A stretch of 64,000 bases of DNA, from positions 7,566,001 to 7,630,000 of the forward strand of contig NC_068975.1 in the NCBI RefSeq assembly GCF_016808095.1, given 5' to 3'. This DNA comes from Vigna angularis. Lineage: Eukaryota > Streptophyta > Magnoliopsida > Fabales > Fabaceae. Shown in pieces: positions 1-10,816 of the stretch (within the stretch, counting starts at the first letter, position 1; each line of letters starts with the position of its first letter). Made by a program: the position numbers and the translations under genes. The notes beneath the pieces are model-generated. The model saw nothing but the letters and a program-made list of their open reading frames with translations, did not search any database and was not told the DNA's origin.

Positions 1-296
1 AAATTACAAAACAAAAATAAGATGATGGAAATCTTAAGTCATTTGTCTTTCTTGTAAATCGTCAAACTCTTGTTTTTCGAAAATAGCAAAAAAGAATAAA
101 AAAATGATAATCGAAAACAAAAGTTGCAGTGTCAGATTTTTTCGAGGTCAAAATGTTGAATCAAAAATAACAATTTGATACTTTTTTTTTGAGATGTTTG
201 TGCGCATGTTTCTTGAAAACCTTCACCCTTTACCTTTTCCAAAATAAAGGATTTTTCCCAACAAACACTGTCACTACCCTCAGTAACAAAGTAAGC
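1..296. other. AT-rich sequence, nothing recognised
   Basis: No coding potential, RNA gene or repeat is recognised here. It lies beyond the broken 3' end of retroelement A and does not match the part of A's LTR that would be expected next, so a rearrangement junction falls near 297. Confidence 0.5.
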
Positions 297-835
297 CTTA
301 ACGTGACAGTGGCCCCTTCTCCCCTTTTTAGTCTTTAAGAATAATATTCCGGACACTGCTTTTCAATTTGGATTTTGGACACATTCAATCATATCTTTTG
401 TCAAGGCAAATGCTCAAAAACCAAAACCAATATCGTTAGTGGTGGCCCCATGTTTGTCGTCCAAAATGCTGAATGTCCGTGTGGAGTGGAAGTCTGCACA
501 TTCTTTTTCTTTCCATTCAACCATGGCTTCCTCACGTTGCAGCTGCCAAGCAGTTACTGCATTTGCTCTCTGCTGTACCTCCGCTGAGACTCTTTTCTAA
601 CTTCATTGCTGGACCGAAAAGCTTCTTTCATCCCCTGCTGGTCGCTCCTGCTGCTGTTCCCACCGTGCACCTCTCAAGCTACTGCTGGGATGGTGGACCT
701 AGCCTTGAAGTGTTGGATGCTTGAACTGCTGGAGTTGGAGAACCGAGAGCTCTTCCTTCATGTGCGTGATGGTGCTGGAGCTGGACCAGTTGCTGGATGA
801 AGGTCTGGATGCATGGAGGCTGGACGTGAGGACCG
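297..835 (-). repeat. Internal LTR fragment of retroelement A
   Basis: Nearly identical to 5663-6205, the middle of A's complete LTR, with only scattered substitutions. Neither LTR terminus is present. Similarity starts abruptly at CTTAACGTGAC and stops near GTGAGTGCTG, where the sequence jumps to internal DNA. This is the remnant of A's 3' LTR after a deletion that also removed the adjoining internal DNA: the equivalent of B 31635 to about 33297 is missing. Confidence 0.8.
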
Positions 836-1686
836 TGAGTGCTGGACGTGAGGACCCTGAGTGGCATTTCCTGACTTCCCACTCTCTCTCTACTCCTGTC
901 TCCTCCTCTCTCTTCTCCTCTGAGCGTCTGGAGCCTGCGCGGAGCCTCTGCCACCGCGCCTTCTGAAGAGTCTGAGATTAGCGAGGAGCTCCTCTGCCAG
1001 CCTACTACTCCAGGTAAGTCATCTGCACCTAGATCTACCTTTCTTTCTGCCTTCATTTAAATTTTTCTTTCTTCTTTATTATTTTTTTTTCTTCTCTGCT
1101 TTCCTCTTTTCTGCTCTCCCTTTCTTTCTACTTACCCTTTTTTTTTCGCGTTCCTCTTGCCTGCTCTTCCTCTCCCTTTTTCCTGCTTTTCATTTTTTTT
1201 TTTCCGATTATTTTCCATTTCCTGCTTCAATCTTCTCCTTTTCAATTTTTTTATATTTTGAAACTTAAAACACTTAAACACATAAAACAACACTGTCTAA
1301 AAACTTAAGGGGTATATAGGCTGGAAACCAGACGTTAATCTCCCTTCGATTGAAGGTATTGCAGAGACAATCGGGTAGAACAACGCCACGTACCCCACTT
1401 AAAACTAAAAAACACAGAAACATAATATACATGAACAATATGGACAAGGACAACTGGACGTAGATCCGTTTAGGACCCTTTTGCAAGGACCGTGAAACAG
1501 ATCTGAGACCAGACACTGAAACATCAAAGACTGACAGGACAAAAAAATAAATCTAAAAGGAAACAAGAACAAATAAAGAAAACACAGAACTAAGAATCTA
1601 ATTTTTTTTATGCTTTTTTTTTATGTTTTGTTTTTCTTTTTTTTATGTTTTTGTTCTTTTTATTTTTATATATTTTTTTTATTTAG
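836..1686 (+). other. Untranslated first exon and intron 1 of WOX-like gene A
   Basis: The segment to 1013 ends in a consensus donor, CAG|GTAAGT. The intron runs 1014-1686 and ends in a pyrimidine-rich tract plus TTTAG. Element B has the same arrangement (donor at 33473, acceptor at 34051). No open frame with an ATG runs across the junction into the homeobox exon, so the first exon is probably 5' untranslated. Its 5' limit cannot be seen. The intron is T-rich, as plant introns usually are. Confidence 0.5.
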
Positions 1687-1701
1687 AATATATTGAGAGG
1701 A

Positions 1702-2254
1702 ATGATGAGTGAGATAGAATCAGAGAGATACACCAGTCAGCGGTGGCGTCCTACCGAAAATCAGACCCAGATGATGACCAGAATCTACAACTTTGGGGTC
1801 ACACACCCAAGCAGAGCGCAAGTTGTCGAGATCACGTCTCGACTAAGGATCTTCGGAGATGCCAGCGAATACAACGTGCACTGCTGGTTCAACAACCACG
1901 GCAATCGGGTCAGGCGCTGGCAAGCGGAGATAGACCCCACTGGCACTCAGTTTTCACAACTGCCGCTATATATGTATGGTAAGACCCTGATCACACCTCA
2001 ATTTTTTATTGAAATTTTTCACTTCCTCTTCTATTATTAACACAAGTTTTTTTTTGTTGTTGAAAGAATACGACTGGGTGATAATGAGGGCACCGAGGCT
2101 GCTGAATCTGTTTCCCGTTCCGATCATCATTGACGATGATAGAGATGAGAGACAAATCCCTCCACCCATGCTTCTCACATTCCGAACCAGAGCTCCCTCA
2201 ACGGAGCTCTCCCTTAGACCACCACAACCAGCTCGAGAATTCTTCCAGTTTTAG
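1702..2254 (+). CDS. WUSCHEL-type (WOX) homeodomain protein gene carried in retroelement A
   Basis: Two coding exons, 1702-1978 and 2067-2254, flank an 88-bp phase-1 intron (TATG|GTAAGA ... GAAAG|AA) and give 154 residues. Residues ~12-75 match a WOX homeodomain: RWxPT at the start, PSRAQ and ITSRLR before an FG turn, and a recognition helix with NVxxWFxNH and R-R. Variable changes include Gln-to-Asn within WFxN and Lys-Ala to Gly-Asn after NH. Residues ~103-110 read LLNLFPVP, resembling the WUS-box (TLxLFP), and ELSLRPP near the C-terminus recalls an EAR-like motif. WOX proteins are nuclear transcription factors controlling stem-cell and organ fate. This copy is antisense to its host element and shorter than typical WOX proteins. 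I chose the first ATG in the homeobox frame. Whether it is expressed is unknown. Confidence 0.8.
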
Positions 2255-3031
2255 TGTTTTATGTTTTTTTTTTTTTTATGTTTTTTTTGCTGGCCGAGTG
2301 TGGCCAGAATTTGAATAAGGCATGTAATCTGAACAATTAATTTTTTTTTTTTATGTTTTTATTTTTTTATGGTGTGTAATATTAACGATCAGAAATGATC
2401 GACCCCTGAACAACTTTATTTTCACATATATCTACTGCAAATTTATTTTCAGATCTGATAAATTTCCTTTTCTCAATTACTGTAATTTTTTTGCAATGAT
2501 GAATGAAATCTTTCTTAGTCTAAACAAATTTTCAAACAATACTGAGTATGAAATAACTAAGAAATTTATTTACAGTGAAGGAAAATAAGGAAAATTAAGA
2601 TCAGAAGTGAAAATTTTTATTGGTATGAAATAATAAGATAGTGAGGGTCGAAATAAAATCAAGGAATATGCAAAATAATTTTTTGAATTTTTGATTTTTT
2701 TTTTAAGGATAACAATTTGAAAACTAAGAAAGAAAAATAAATATACATATTAGAATACAGATTTGGCACAAAAACATTTTATCACAATTTTTATGTTTTA
2801 TTTTTTATATTTTTTTTTATTTTTAAAAATAACAATTCGAAAACTAAGAAGAAAAGGAAAAACAAACTTAAAAGAAAAACAAAATGAAGAATCTTCCCGA
2901 GACCACACTTAAACTACACTGTCCTAAATGTTTTCTAAGCATAAGATCATAAACTAAAACAACAAACAGATAAAGGACAAGTGCACTAAAAATATGAAAA
3001 CGGGGAAGAAAGAAAAAGAAAACTTCCCTGG
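2255..3031. other. Non-coding spacer between WOX-like gene and gag in A
   Basis: AT-rich DNA with long T runs and no supported gene. The same spacer, diverged by indels, separates the WOX-like gene and gag in B (34619-35425), so it belongs to the element. It may contain the 3' untranslated region of the plus-strand gene. Confidence 0.6.
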
Positions 3032-4432
3032 TCAGGGTGGCAGTTGCCAATTTTGGATTTGGAGGGAGATGTTCTTCGCCTCAGGATCCAGCATCAAAGT
3101 GTTGAGGACGAACTGCTTCATCCTCCAGATCTGATCAAGTAGTGAGATGTCCTCCACCGCCGGATCTAAACAAAAAATATTGTTTCTGAGCGGATTTAGT
3201 AGGTGCCTTTTGATCTTCGAACTGCTGTATGTACTGGCACCTTTGTCTTCCAGTGTGGGTGCATGCTGATCAAATTTATATGTACCTCCTACAATATGGT
3301 TAGTGCACAATGGTTCCACAGAAATGTCATGTAGAGGTATAACACCCAATCCCAATTCATCATGCTGAGCCTTAGATACAACCTCATAACATGAATCAGT
3401 TTCAAATGTAGAAACAATATCTATAACAGGCTCAGATTCATGTTCAGAGGGAGAATTAAAAACATGCTCAGCAACAATATGATTACAAGCATACCTATCA
3501 TCAGCATAATCTTTAATAACACAGTCAACAGAATAATCAATTTGCGGTATGCTTACCTCCACTTCCTTGAAGATTGGTAGAGTGAGGGAAGATGAAAGTA
3601 GTCTACCTGGTTCAGGATTATTGCTTATTCTTGCCTGGTCCTCAAAATCATCAGCATTTTCCTCAAGTGCAAGAGTGGCCATCTGCCCAATCTGATTACT
3701 CAGATTCTGCATGGCAGCTTGAGTTTCCTACTGGATCTTCATGCTCTCTTGCTTGAACTTGAGATTCTGCATGGTCATCTGCTCCAATAACTCCTGCAAT
3801 GTGGGCTCAGAAGTTGAAGGCTGAGGAATTAATTGAGTAGGGGCATCATACTGCTGAATCTCATATTGCTGGACTGGTGGAGGCATAAAGGTGCTCTGGA
3901 ATGGTGGTTCTTGGTATTGATGTGGGGCATCGTACCATCCCAAGTTAGGGTCATTCCATCCAGGACCGTTGTTGTATCCATCTTGCACAGGGGAAAATTT
4001 GCTCAGAAACTGAAGCTCAAGATATCCCCAATCGGTAACGGATCCTAGAGGAAGAGAATCTTGCCAATCCTTAGCTGCTCCGTGTAATGAGTGTGGAAAT
4101 GCCCTCAAGAAAATGTGATCAAGAGGGACATGTGGAGGCTTCATTGAAGAGCACATGTTGTGGAACTCCTCCAAATGTCTATGTGGGCATTCTCCGGCAA
4201 AACCATGAAACTTAGGGAGCAGATATATCAGTCCAGTGCTAAGAACACAATGAATATCATCCTTAGGTGGGACCGGCTCACGAGGAGCGCGCTCAGGAAA
4301 TTGAGGATGATCATTATAATTTTCATCATAAAATTCAGCAGAATTAAAATCAGAGCAATATGCAGAATAAGAATCATATTCACAGACATTGGCAGAATAA
4401 GCAGTATTCACATAGCCAGAATAGATAGACAT
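3032..4432 (-). pseudogene. gag: gag of retroelement A, one nonsense mutation
   Basis: A frame of 467 codons starts at the MSTYSGYVNTAYS-like N-terminus seen in all three family members. Residues ~60-140 have the plant Ty3/gypsy Athila/Tat gag signature: TTGLI/STGLI, FHGxxxECPxxHLE, FLRAFPHSLxGAAKDW and LPLGSVTxW, then a KFSPVQ segment. A Gln/Met-rich region (LLEQMTMQN) and a long acidic tail ending in WQLPP follow. No zinc knuckle and no protease are visible. A TAG at 3728-3730 replaces a CAG present in B. Gag would form the particle that packages element RNA in the cytoplasm; this copy is broken in the middle. Confidence 0.8.
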
Positions 4433-4956
4433 GAAAAAATAAAACAAATAAAAACTAAATACTAAAAATTACAAAACAGATAAATCACAACACATTTATA
4501 CATGTTACACACACACAAAAGACAGAACATAATAAATTTATTTATTTATTTTTTTTATTTTTTTTATTTAACAGATAAAACACATGCGACACACATACAA
4601 AACATCACATCACAATACAAAATAAAACACAACACAATTAAACATGCTTCAGACACAAACAAGACAGAACAAAATTAAATTTTTTTTTTTTTTAAATTTT
4701 TTTTTTAATTGACAAACATAATACAAAACACATCACAATAAAAATATAAAAGACAAAACATATATTACAACCACGTAATAAAACAAAAAGAGTAAAAATC
4801 TAAAACAAGAACCTGGACTGAAGTGACAACGCCGCCAAAATTTGCTGAAGGTGTCGTTGTCACCCACAAAAATATACAAGACAAAACACACAAAACAAAC
4901 ATATTAACAAAACAAAAATTTACACAACAAAAATCTAAAACCAAACCTCCATTGGT
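4433..4956. other. 5' untranslated leader of retroelement A
   Basis: Lies between the primer binding site and gag on the minus strand. It is AT-rich with long T/A runs. The motif around 4822-4875 (GGTGTCGTTGTC next to GACAACGCCGCC) is shared with B and C, forms an imperfect inverted repeat, and may be a dimerisation or packaging structure. No coding region is seen. Confidence 0.5.
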
Positions 4957-4973
4957 CCCCGGCAACGGCGCCA
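4957..4973 (-). promoter_or_regulatory. Primer binding site, tRNA-Asp type
   Basis: The minus strand reads TGGCGCCGTTGCCGGGG, complementary to the 3' end of plant tRNA-Asp including CCA. It lies 3 bp inside the LTR (starting at 4977) and fixes A's orientation. This PBS type is usual for Athila/Tat elements. Confidence 0.85.
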
Positions 4974-4976
4974 TTT

Positions 4977-7268
4977 TGATACGACTGTCGCGGTCATACA
5001 AATTTGATGTGCATAGAAGAATGCAGTATAGTCTAACTAGTGACTCCTAGGTCGTCTCTCAAGGACCAATATTTGTGGTTCAGTCTTAGATTTAAGACGA
5101 AGGGGGGGGGGGGGGTTTGTCGATGTTTTTGACACTGAAAAATAAAATAAATTAAAAACAACTGAGTTGTAAACACAACTGAATTTAAAAACACTGAAAT
5201 AAATTTTAACGACGGTAAAAACTGAACGGTAAAAGACGGTAAAAACGAAATATGAAAATTAGCAGTGTTTGAAATTAAAATGCTGGAACTGTAATCATGC
5301 ATAAAATGTAACAGCAGACGGTAAAATAAATAGACAATAAAATAAAATCACTTGATTGAAAATGAAATTTATCAAAAGATTCAGATGAAAATGAAAATGA
5401 TCAAATTAATGTAACAAGCGTTCAGAAATAAAATTACATTGCTGGAAAATAAAAACACAGATAGCTTTGGAAAAGGGAAGAGGCAAGAGCCTCTTCCAGG
5501 GGCGTGTCCTAAAACTACTCCTACAATTTACTCTACAAATCTCTTCCATCTTCTCTGCATGCTGCCATCCTTTTATAACCAATTCTCTGACCAAGCATAG
5601 TCTCCTCCCCCTGAACTTCTGGATGTAGCTTCATTCTCCCTGCCAGCAGAATGTGTGCTTTGTCTTAACGTGACAGTGGCCCCTTCTCCCCTTTTTAGTC
5701 TTTAAGAATAATATTCCGGACACTGCTTTTCAATTTGGATTTTGGACACATTCAATCATATCTTTTGTCAAGGCAAATGCTCAAAAACCAAAACCAATAT
5801 CGTTAGTGGTGGCCCCATGTTTGTCGTCCAAAATGCTGAATGTCCGTGTGGAGTGGAAGTCTGCACATTCTTTTTCTTTCCATTCAACCATGGCTTCCTC
5901 ACGTTGCAGCTGCCAAGCAGTTACTGCATTTGCTCTCTGCTGTACCTCCGCTGAGACTCTTTTCTAACTTCATTGCTGGACCGAAAAGCTTCTTTCATCC
6001 CCTGCTGGTCGCTCCTGCTGCTGTTCCCACCGTGCACCTCTCAAGCTGCTGCTGGGATGGTGGACCTAGCCTTGAAGTGTTGGATGCTTGAACTGCTGGA
6101 GTTGGAGAACCGAAAGCTCTTCCTTCATGTGCGTGATGGTGCTGGAGCTGGACCAGTTGCTGGATGAAGGTCTGGATGCATGGAGGCTGGACGTGAGGAC
6201 CGTGAGTGCTGCTGTCCACAAGCTGATGCTGTGTTGTAGAGACCCTGAGCTGCTTCTATTGGTTCATTCTCTGTATCAGCATGCTACCTATTCATCACCG
6301 TGACAACACCTCTTCTTCAATGGTGGTTTCAAGCTGGACATGAGCTGCTGGAAAGGTCACCTCTGTTGTCTACGTGAAGGACGGATGGGCTGGACTGCTG
6401 CTGCTGCTTGGCCGTGAATGCCTCTCCATTCTCTGCTCTACTCATGAAACTTGTTACGGCAAACACTTCACACGCTTGGCAACTGCACCAGCTCAATGTG
6501 GATCAATGGATACAGCATTTTTCTGGCCGTGAACCAAGCTTCTCTCAAGACTTGCTGGACCCGTGAGTATTGCTGCTGTGTGCGTGAAATGCTGCATGTT
6601 ACTGCTAGTGGCTGGCCGTGGAGGTGTTGAAGCTGGACGGTGGTTGCTGGGTCACTCTCCCATTCTCATTTCAAGAATAAAAGCTTATGTGTGGAGTATG
6701 GAGAGTTAGAATGGAATGGACAGTGGAGTGCCGTGTGGTATTTTTCTTCAGCAGCCCATGCGCATCCTTTCTCAGATATTCCCTTTTCAAATTGGTGGTC
6801 CCTACTTTCTAATAATTGGCCGTGAAACCACTTACATTATCTCAATTAAAATAGCACCTCATCATTTTGTAGTTCCATGTGAACGTGCTTGGTTGGTTGC
6901 CACATATTAGATGTGATGAACTCCCTTACTCCGTGCACACCAAATTAATTACCTTCCATCTTCAACTTCCAGCCGCGCATACCACAAGAGCCGTGCTATT
7001 ATTCTTCCAAAGAACCGAGAAAACTATTAAATAACATAGTGTAAAAATGAATATTCTTCCAAATGTCCCAATAATATTTACAGAATTTTCCCTGCACTCA
7101 ATAATGTAAATAATTAGTCTCAGATAATTCAAATTAAGTGGAATAAGAATTTCTGATCAAATTAAGCACAATCAATAAAAACGGGAAAATACTAGACAAT
7201 TAAGCACAATTCCCTAATTAAATCTAGCACAATAAGCTAAGTGAAGTGAAGAAAATAATGATTCATCA
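4977..7268 (-). repeat. 5' LTR of retroelement A (2,292 bp)
   Basis: On the minus strand it begins TGATGAATCATTA and ends GACAGTCGTATCA, giving TG...CA ends. The first ~180 bp and last ~200 bp resemble the LTR ends of B and C, while the core is different. A G14 run lies at 5102-5115. The stretch 5663-6205 is duplicated at 297-835. Short open frames inside are chance frames. Confidence 0.85.
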
Positions 7269-8286
7269 ATGCACAACATAGGAGATATATTTTAAATCAT
7301 CAAAATAACTGGCCATGAACTATGTTTGCTACTTAAGTTGCCATAAGGATTCATACCATCGGTAGCAAGTGCAAGTCTTAAGTTTCTCGGCTCTACACTA
7401 AATTCAGGAAAGGTGCCATCAATGTTCTTCCATTGTGGGGAATCAACTGGGTGTCGAAGAAGATTATCACATTTTCGTCCATCAACGTGCCACATAAGAT
7501 TCTTTGCATCTTCTTTAACAGAAAACAATCGTTTAAACCTAGGTACTATAGGTAAATACCACATGACCTTAGCCGGTGGACCTTCATTGTGTTCATCATG
7601 ATTTCCATCAAGTTTCTTCTTAAATCGTGACGAACCACATGTCGGACACACCTTCATTGAAGCATACTGATCTCTATGCAATACACAGTCATTGGGACAT
7701 GCATGTATCTTTTGGTATTCCAAACCCATTGGACATAGAATTTTCTTCGCGTCGTAATTACGGATAGGTAAAGTGTTATTTTCTGGTAGCATCTCCTTCA
7801 GCAACTCCAACAATTCCGTGAAACTTTTATCAGTCCATCCGTTTCTTACTTTCAAAACAATTTCAAAGTAGTCGATAACCTTGTAAAATTGATGCATCCT
7901 GGATACAGCTCTTGCTCCGAATTGTTCTTAAGACTATCGTACAAATGAGCTCTTCCAAAATTTTCTTCGCCAACGACACGTACCATTTCGTCTAAATGAT
8001 CACTCATCCATTCGTCGACGTAATCCGAACCTCTTAAAGTTGTTGGCTTATATAATACTTCCCCATGCCAAGTCCAAACTGTATAACTTCTTATTATTCC
8101 ATAGACGAACAGATGATCACGGATCTTGTCCAAGTCTTCATATACTTGATTAAGACAACGAACACAAGGGCAAAAATATGCCACGTTCATTGGTTTTGTG
8201 TGTTGTTTAACATATTGTATGAACTCATAAACCCCTCGCTCATACTCTTCACTAATACGACGCTGATGAATCCAGCTTCGATCCAT
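7269..8286 (-). pseudogene. CACTA (En/Spm-type) TNP2-like transposase, N-terminal part
   Basis: The start (8286) has the plant transposase-associated domain: MDRSWI, RxSxEYxxGVxxFI and CPCxxCxN. The frame shifts near 7880 and continues with NGWTDKSFTELLELLKEMLP, a zinc-ribbon-like segment (CPNDC ... CPTCG), WHVDGR and LATDGMNPYGNLSS, the beginning of the Transposase_21 catalytic region. A stop replaces a Tyr codon just after HSSWPVILMI. At 7269 the frame is cut by the LTR of retroelement A, so most of the catalytic domain is missing. The full protein would bind CACTA ends and excise the element. It is clearly dead here, but it identifies the surrounding DNA as a CACTA remnant. Confidence 0.85.
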
Positions 8287-8356
8287 ACTACTACACTAAA
8301 CGAAAAGAATCCATGGAAAAAAACTAACTTACGTAGAGAAACAAAAATAAATACCT

Positions 8357-8750
8357 ATCATACGTTGAAGGAAAAAAATAAACTATCATAGGATATGTAC
8401 ACAAACACAAATATCTATCGTTATACATATATCATACGTCCAGAATCAACAAACACGTACACATATATCATACGTAAGAGATATTGAAGGAAAAAAAACC
8501 AAACTTGAAATGGAATCACTGGAGAAGATGACGAAGTTCGTTGACAACGAACGAACACAAATATCATACGTTGAAGGAAAAAAAAACTATCATAGTATCG
8601 TTATACATATAGATATCATACGTCCAGAATCGACAAACACAACACAAATACGAGCACATACATCATACGTAAGAGTATTTTAAGAAAAAAAAAACATACT
8701 TCAAATGGTGTCACTAGAGAAGATGATGAAGTTCGCTGACCCCGTACGAA
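8357..8750. repeat. Tandem duplication with ATCATACGT motifs
   Basis: A unit of about 200 bp occurs twice, at about 8357-8555 and 8563-8750. Each unit runs TATCATACGTTGAAGG, then ATCATACGTCCAGAATC, then ATCATACGTAAGAG, and ends in a segment with GAGAAGATGA and GAAGTTCG. The copies differ by small indels. It sits where CACTA subterminal repeats are expected. Confidence 0.75.
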
Positions 8751-9507
8751 AAACAGCCTAAAGATAAACGAAAAACAATTGGTCAAACTTAGAAATGAGA
8801 ACCAAATGACATTACAAAGACATAAACGACTTAAAAATAACCTTCTTTCTTTATCGCAGTCGTCCACCAAGAAGAAAGTTCAAGCAGAAATGGAACCGCG
8901 AACAAACAGTGAGACTGTGTTTTGTTTTTACATTCAATAAAAAACTTTCACGTCGCATACAACAAAAATTTGACGTTATGTTTAAAAACAATGTCGAAGT
9001 CCCAAACCATTCGACGTTTTCTCTTAAAACAGCCGCCTTTTTTATTAATTTTTTCTTATAAATTGCAAAGGTTACGTCGAATTTGAAGGGGCTTAGACGT
9101 AGTATTGGAAGCCAAAAGTTTCTACATTTTTATTTCTTTTTAGTTTTTTTCGTTTAAACACGAGAGCATTAATACAACGTCGAGTTCTGTTGGTTATTGA
9201 CATTTTGTTCTTCCGCCAAAAAGTACCATACTTTCAGATCTTTTTTCTTTTCTGCCCTCCCATAGAACGTCGTAGGCTACCGGGCTGGGACGTGAAGGGA
9301 ATTAAAGTACTTGGGAGCATTAATTGTGTGCTTAATAGAACGTCGTATTCGATGGGGCTTGTACGTTTAGTTCTTCCGACAATAGCAAAATGTGGCGCTC
9401 TTGTGATTCTTTTTTCTTTAAAATCAAACATGAATTTTTTTCTTTTTTCTTCTTCCTTAATCAATTCAAGTTAGCAGTGTACTGAAATTTGCACTTTTAA
9501 ACTAGTG

Positions 9508-9735
9508 ATCAGTTTTTGATCAATATCAGAACAACATAATCTTCTATTCTCAACTAGATTGAGGGTTAGTCCACATAACAATGCAATCAACATTCACAAT
9601 TCACATATCGTTTACTAAAATAAACCTTCATTTCATTTCAAAATAAAACCGAAGCAGTACATAAAACCAGAGGTGACTTAATTCCATGATTACAAAATAT
9701 AAAAAGAAATCCACATAGAAAAGTAGTCCCTATTC
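9508..9735. other. Flank of the first plant-transposon-protein pseudogene
   Basis: No gene. From about 9561 onward (GGGTTAGTC...) the sequence is a diverged copy of 13627-13801, so it belongs to the segment duplicated at 13.6-14.7 kb. Confidence 0.6.
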
Positions 9736-10816
9736 TTACGAAGAAGATTCCATTCAATCTTCATCAGTTGACTCATCATCAGAATCTTCAGTTTAAAAGC
9801 CAATGCCATTCTTGTTTTCCTTCTTCTCCCTTTTGAAAAGAGTTTCTTCAACTCTCTCATCCATTTCAGACTTCTAAATTGATCAACAACATATTTCTCA
9901 AAATCAGTTTGTGAAATGAAGACAGTATGATCTGCAGCAGAAGTAGGTGTACTTCCAACAATTACCTCATCTCTGAATAATCATCCATTCAAAGTCCTTT
10001 CCAGCCCAATAGAAAACAGAATTAGTATACCAATTTCTTATGAATTGTTGCACACAAGTCTGACTTCTTGAGATACATCTGCTCCTTGGAGTATCAACAC
10101 ATGGCTGATAAATACTCCATATGGCAATTTGTGTGCATATTTATAACCTGCAGCGATCATACGTTCTTTTAGTACCGCAACCCAATTGGTTAGGATTCTA
10201 GTCTTGATAGCATTCAACAAAAATACATCTTCTGTTGACATTTTGTCCTCGACAAATCTTCCAAGCAGCGATAGCCAAGTCAAGACATAAGCAATCAATT
10301 TCTCCTCCTTGTTTAAGCCATCATGTAGGTACTACTTATCCACCGTGTACCTTCGTGGATATCTTAAGGAGTTTATATATATAGCTCTCTTTGTTAGCCA
10401 TATATTTGACTTAGAATCACGGATATGAGAATTCAAACCTTCATCTTTCAGTCCAACAATATGTGACCAAACTTTATCGTCAATAGTAATGATAACACCT
10501 TTGACCCTTGCGTGAATGACCTCATTTACAACCCTCAGGTTTGTGTAGAAAACCTCTACCAAATTTGGATAGCAATCTCCTTTCATCTTGACAAAATCAG
10601 TAAGCCCTTGATATGCAATTCATTCTTGAAAAAGGAACCCTTCTTTCTTGAACAATTGTAGATCCAGATACTTGTGAGGATCTACATATTTTATAACTCT
10701 CCAAAATAAAAACTTTCCACGGATCTCTTCATCACTTATCCATCCAGATGGGTTTGCGTTTCTTGTAACCCGGGCAACCTTCTTTTTTTTCTAGATGATG
10801 ATGATGAAGAAGGCAT
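9736..10816 (-). pseudogene. Plant-specific 'putative plant transposon protein' domain gene, copy 1
   Basis: Starts at the ATG ending at 10816 (MPSSSSSSRKK-like, Lys/Arg-rich) and runs to a TAA at 9736. Recognisable segments are VKMKGDCYPNLVEVFYTNL, HARVKGVIITIDDKVW, LIAYVLTWLSLLGR, DVFLLNAIKTRI and LPYGVFISHVL. This is the pattern of a legume-abundant family variously called putative plant transposon protein or envelope-like protein; its function is unknown. Several in-frame stops and shifts (near 10600, 10330 and 10037) break it. A closer-to-intact paralogue lies at 13802-14731 in the same orientation. Confidence 0.7.

Larger units (their letters stand above)
297..7268 (-). mobile_element. 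LTR retrotransposon A (gag-only, Athila/Tat-like), 3' truncated
   Basis: Minus-oriented element with a complete 5' LTR (4977-7268), a tRNA-Asp primer site (4957-4973), a broken gag (4432-3032) and an antisense WOX-like gene (1702-2254). There is no protease, reverse transcriptase or integrase, so it is non-autonomous. Element B has the same layout. The 3' LTR is reduced to an internal fragment. The 5' end is clean: it interrupts a CACTA transposase frame at 7269, where ATGCA would be the target-site copy, but the partner copy is lost. Confidence 0.85.
7269..9507 (-). mobile_element. Partial autonomous-type CACTA element
   Basis: The transposase pseudogene reads leftward. Upstream of it (8287-9507) lie tandem repeats and copies of an ACGTCG motif like CACTA subterminal repeats (8985, 9073, 9178, 9269, 9341). 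A candidate terminus is the minus-strand CACTAGTTTAAAAG at 9494-9507, with ATC outside. The opposite end is not in the window, so the terminus and TSD cannot be confirmed. Confidence 0.5.

Noticed and set aside
679..1056. 125-residue minus-strand frame overlapping the WOX first exon, with a relative at 33159-33530
   Set aside because: Opposite to splice signals, low complexity (Arg/Glu/Ser), and begins inside LTR-derived sequence in A only; best explained as a shadow frame.
4957..4973. Match to the 3' end of tRNA-Asp here and at 37201 and 45389, suggesting tRNA genes
   Set aside because: Only the last 17 bases of the tRNA are present and no cloverleaf precedes them; position next to LTR ends shows they are primer binding sites.
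5102..5115. G14 run as a possible functional quadruplex
   Set aside because: Other family LTRs have six or seven G at the same place; homopolymer length is unstable and prone to sequencing error.
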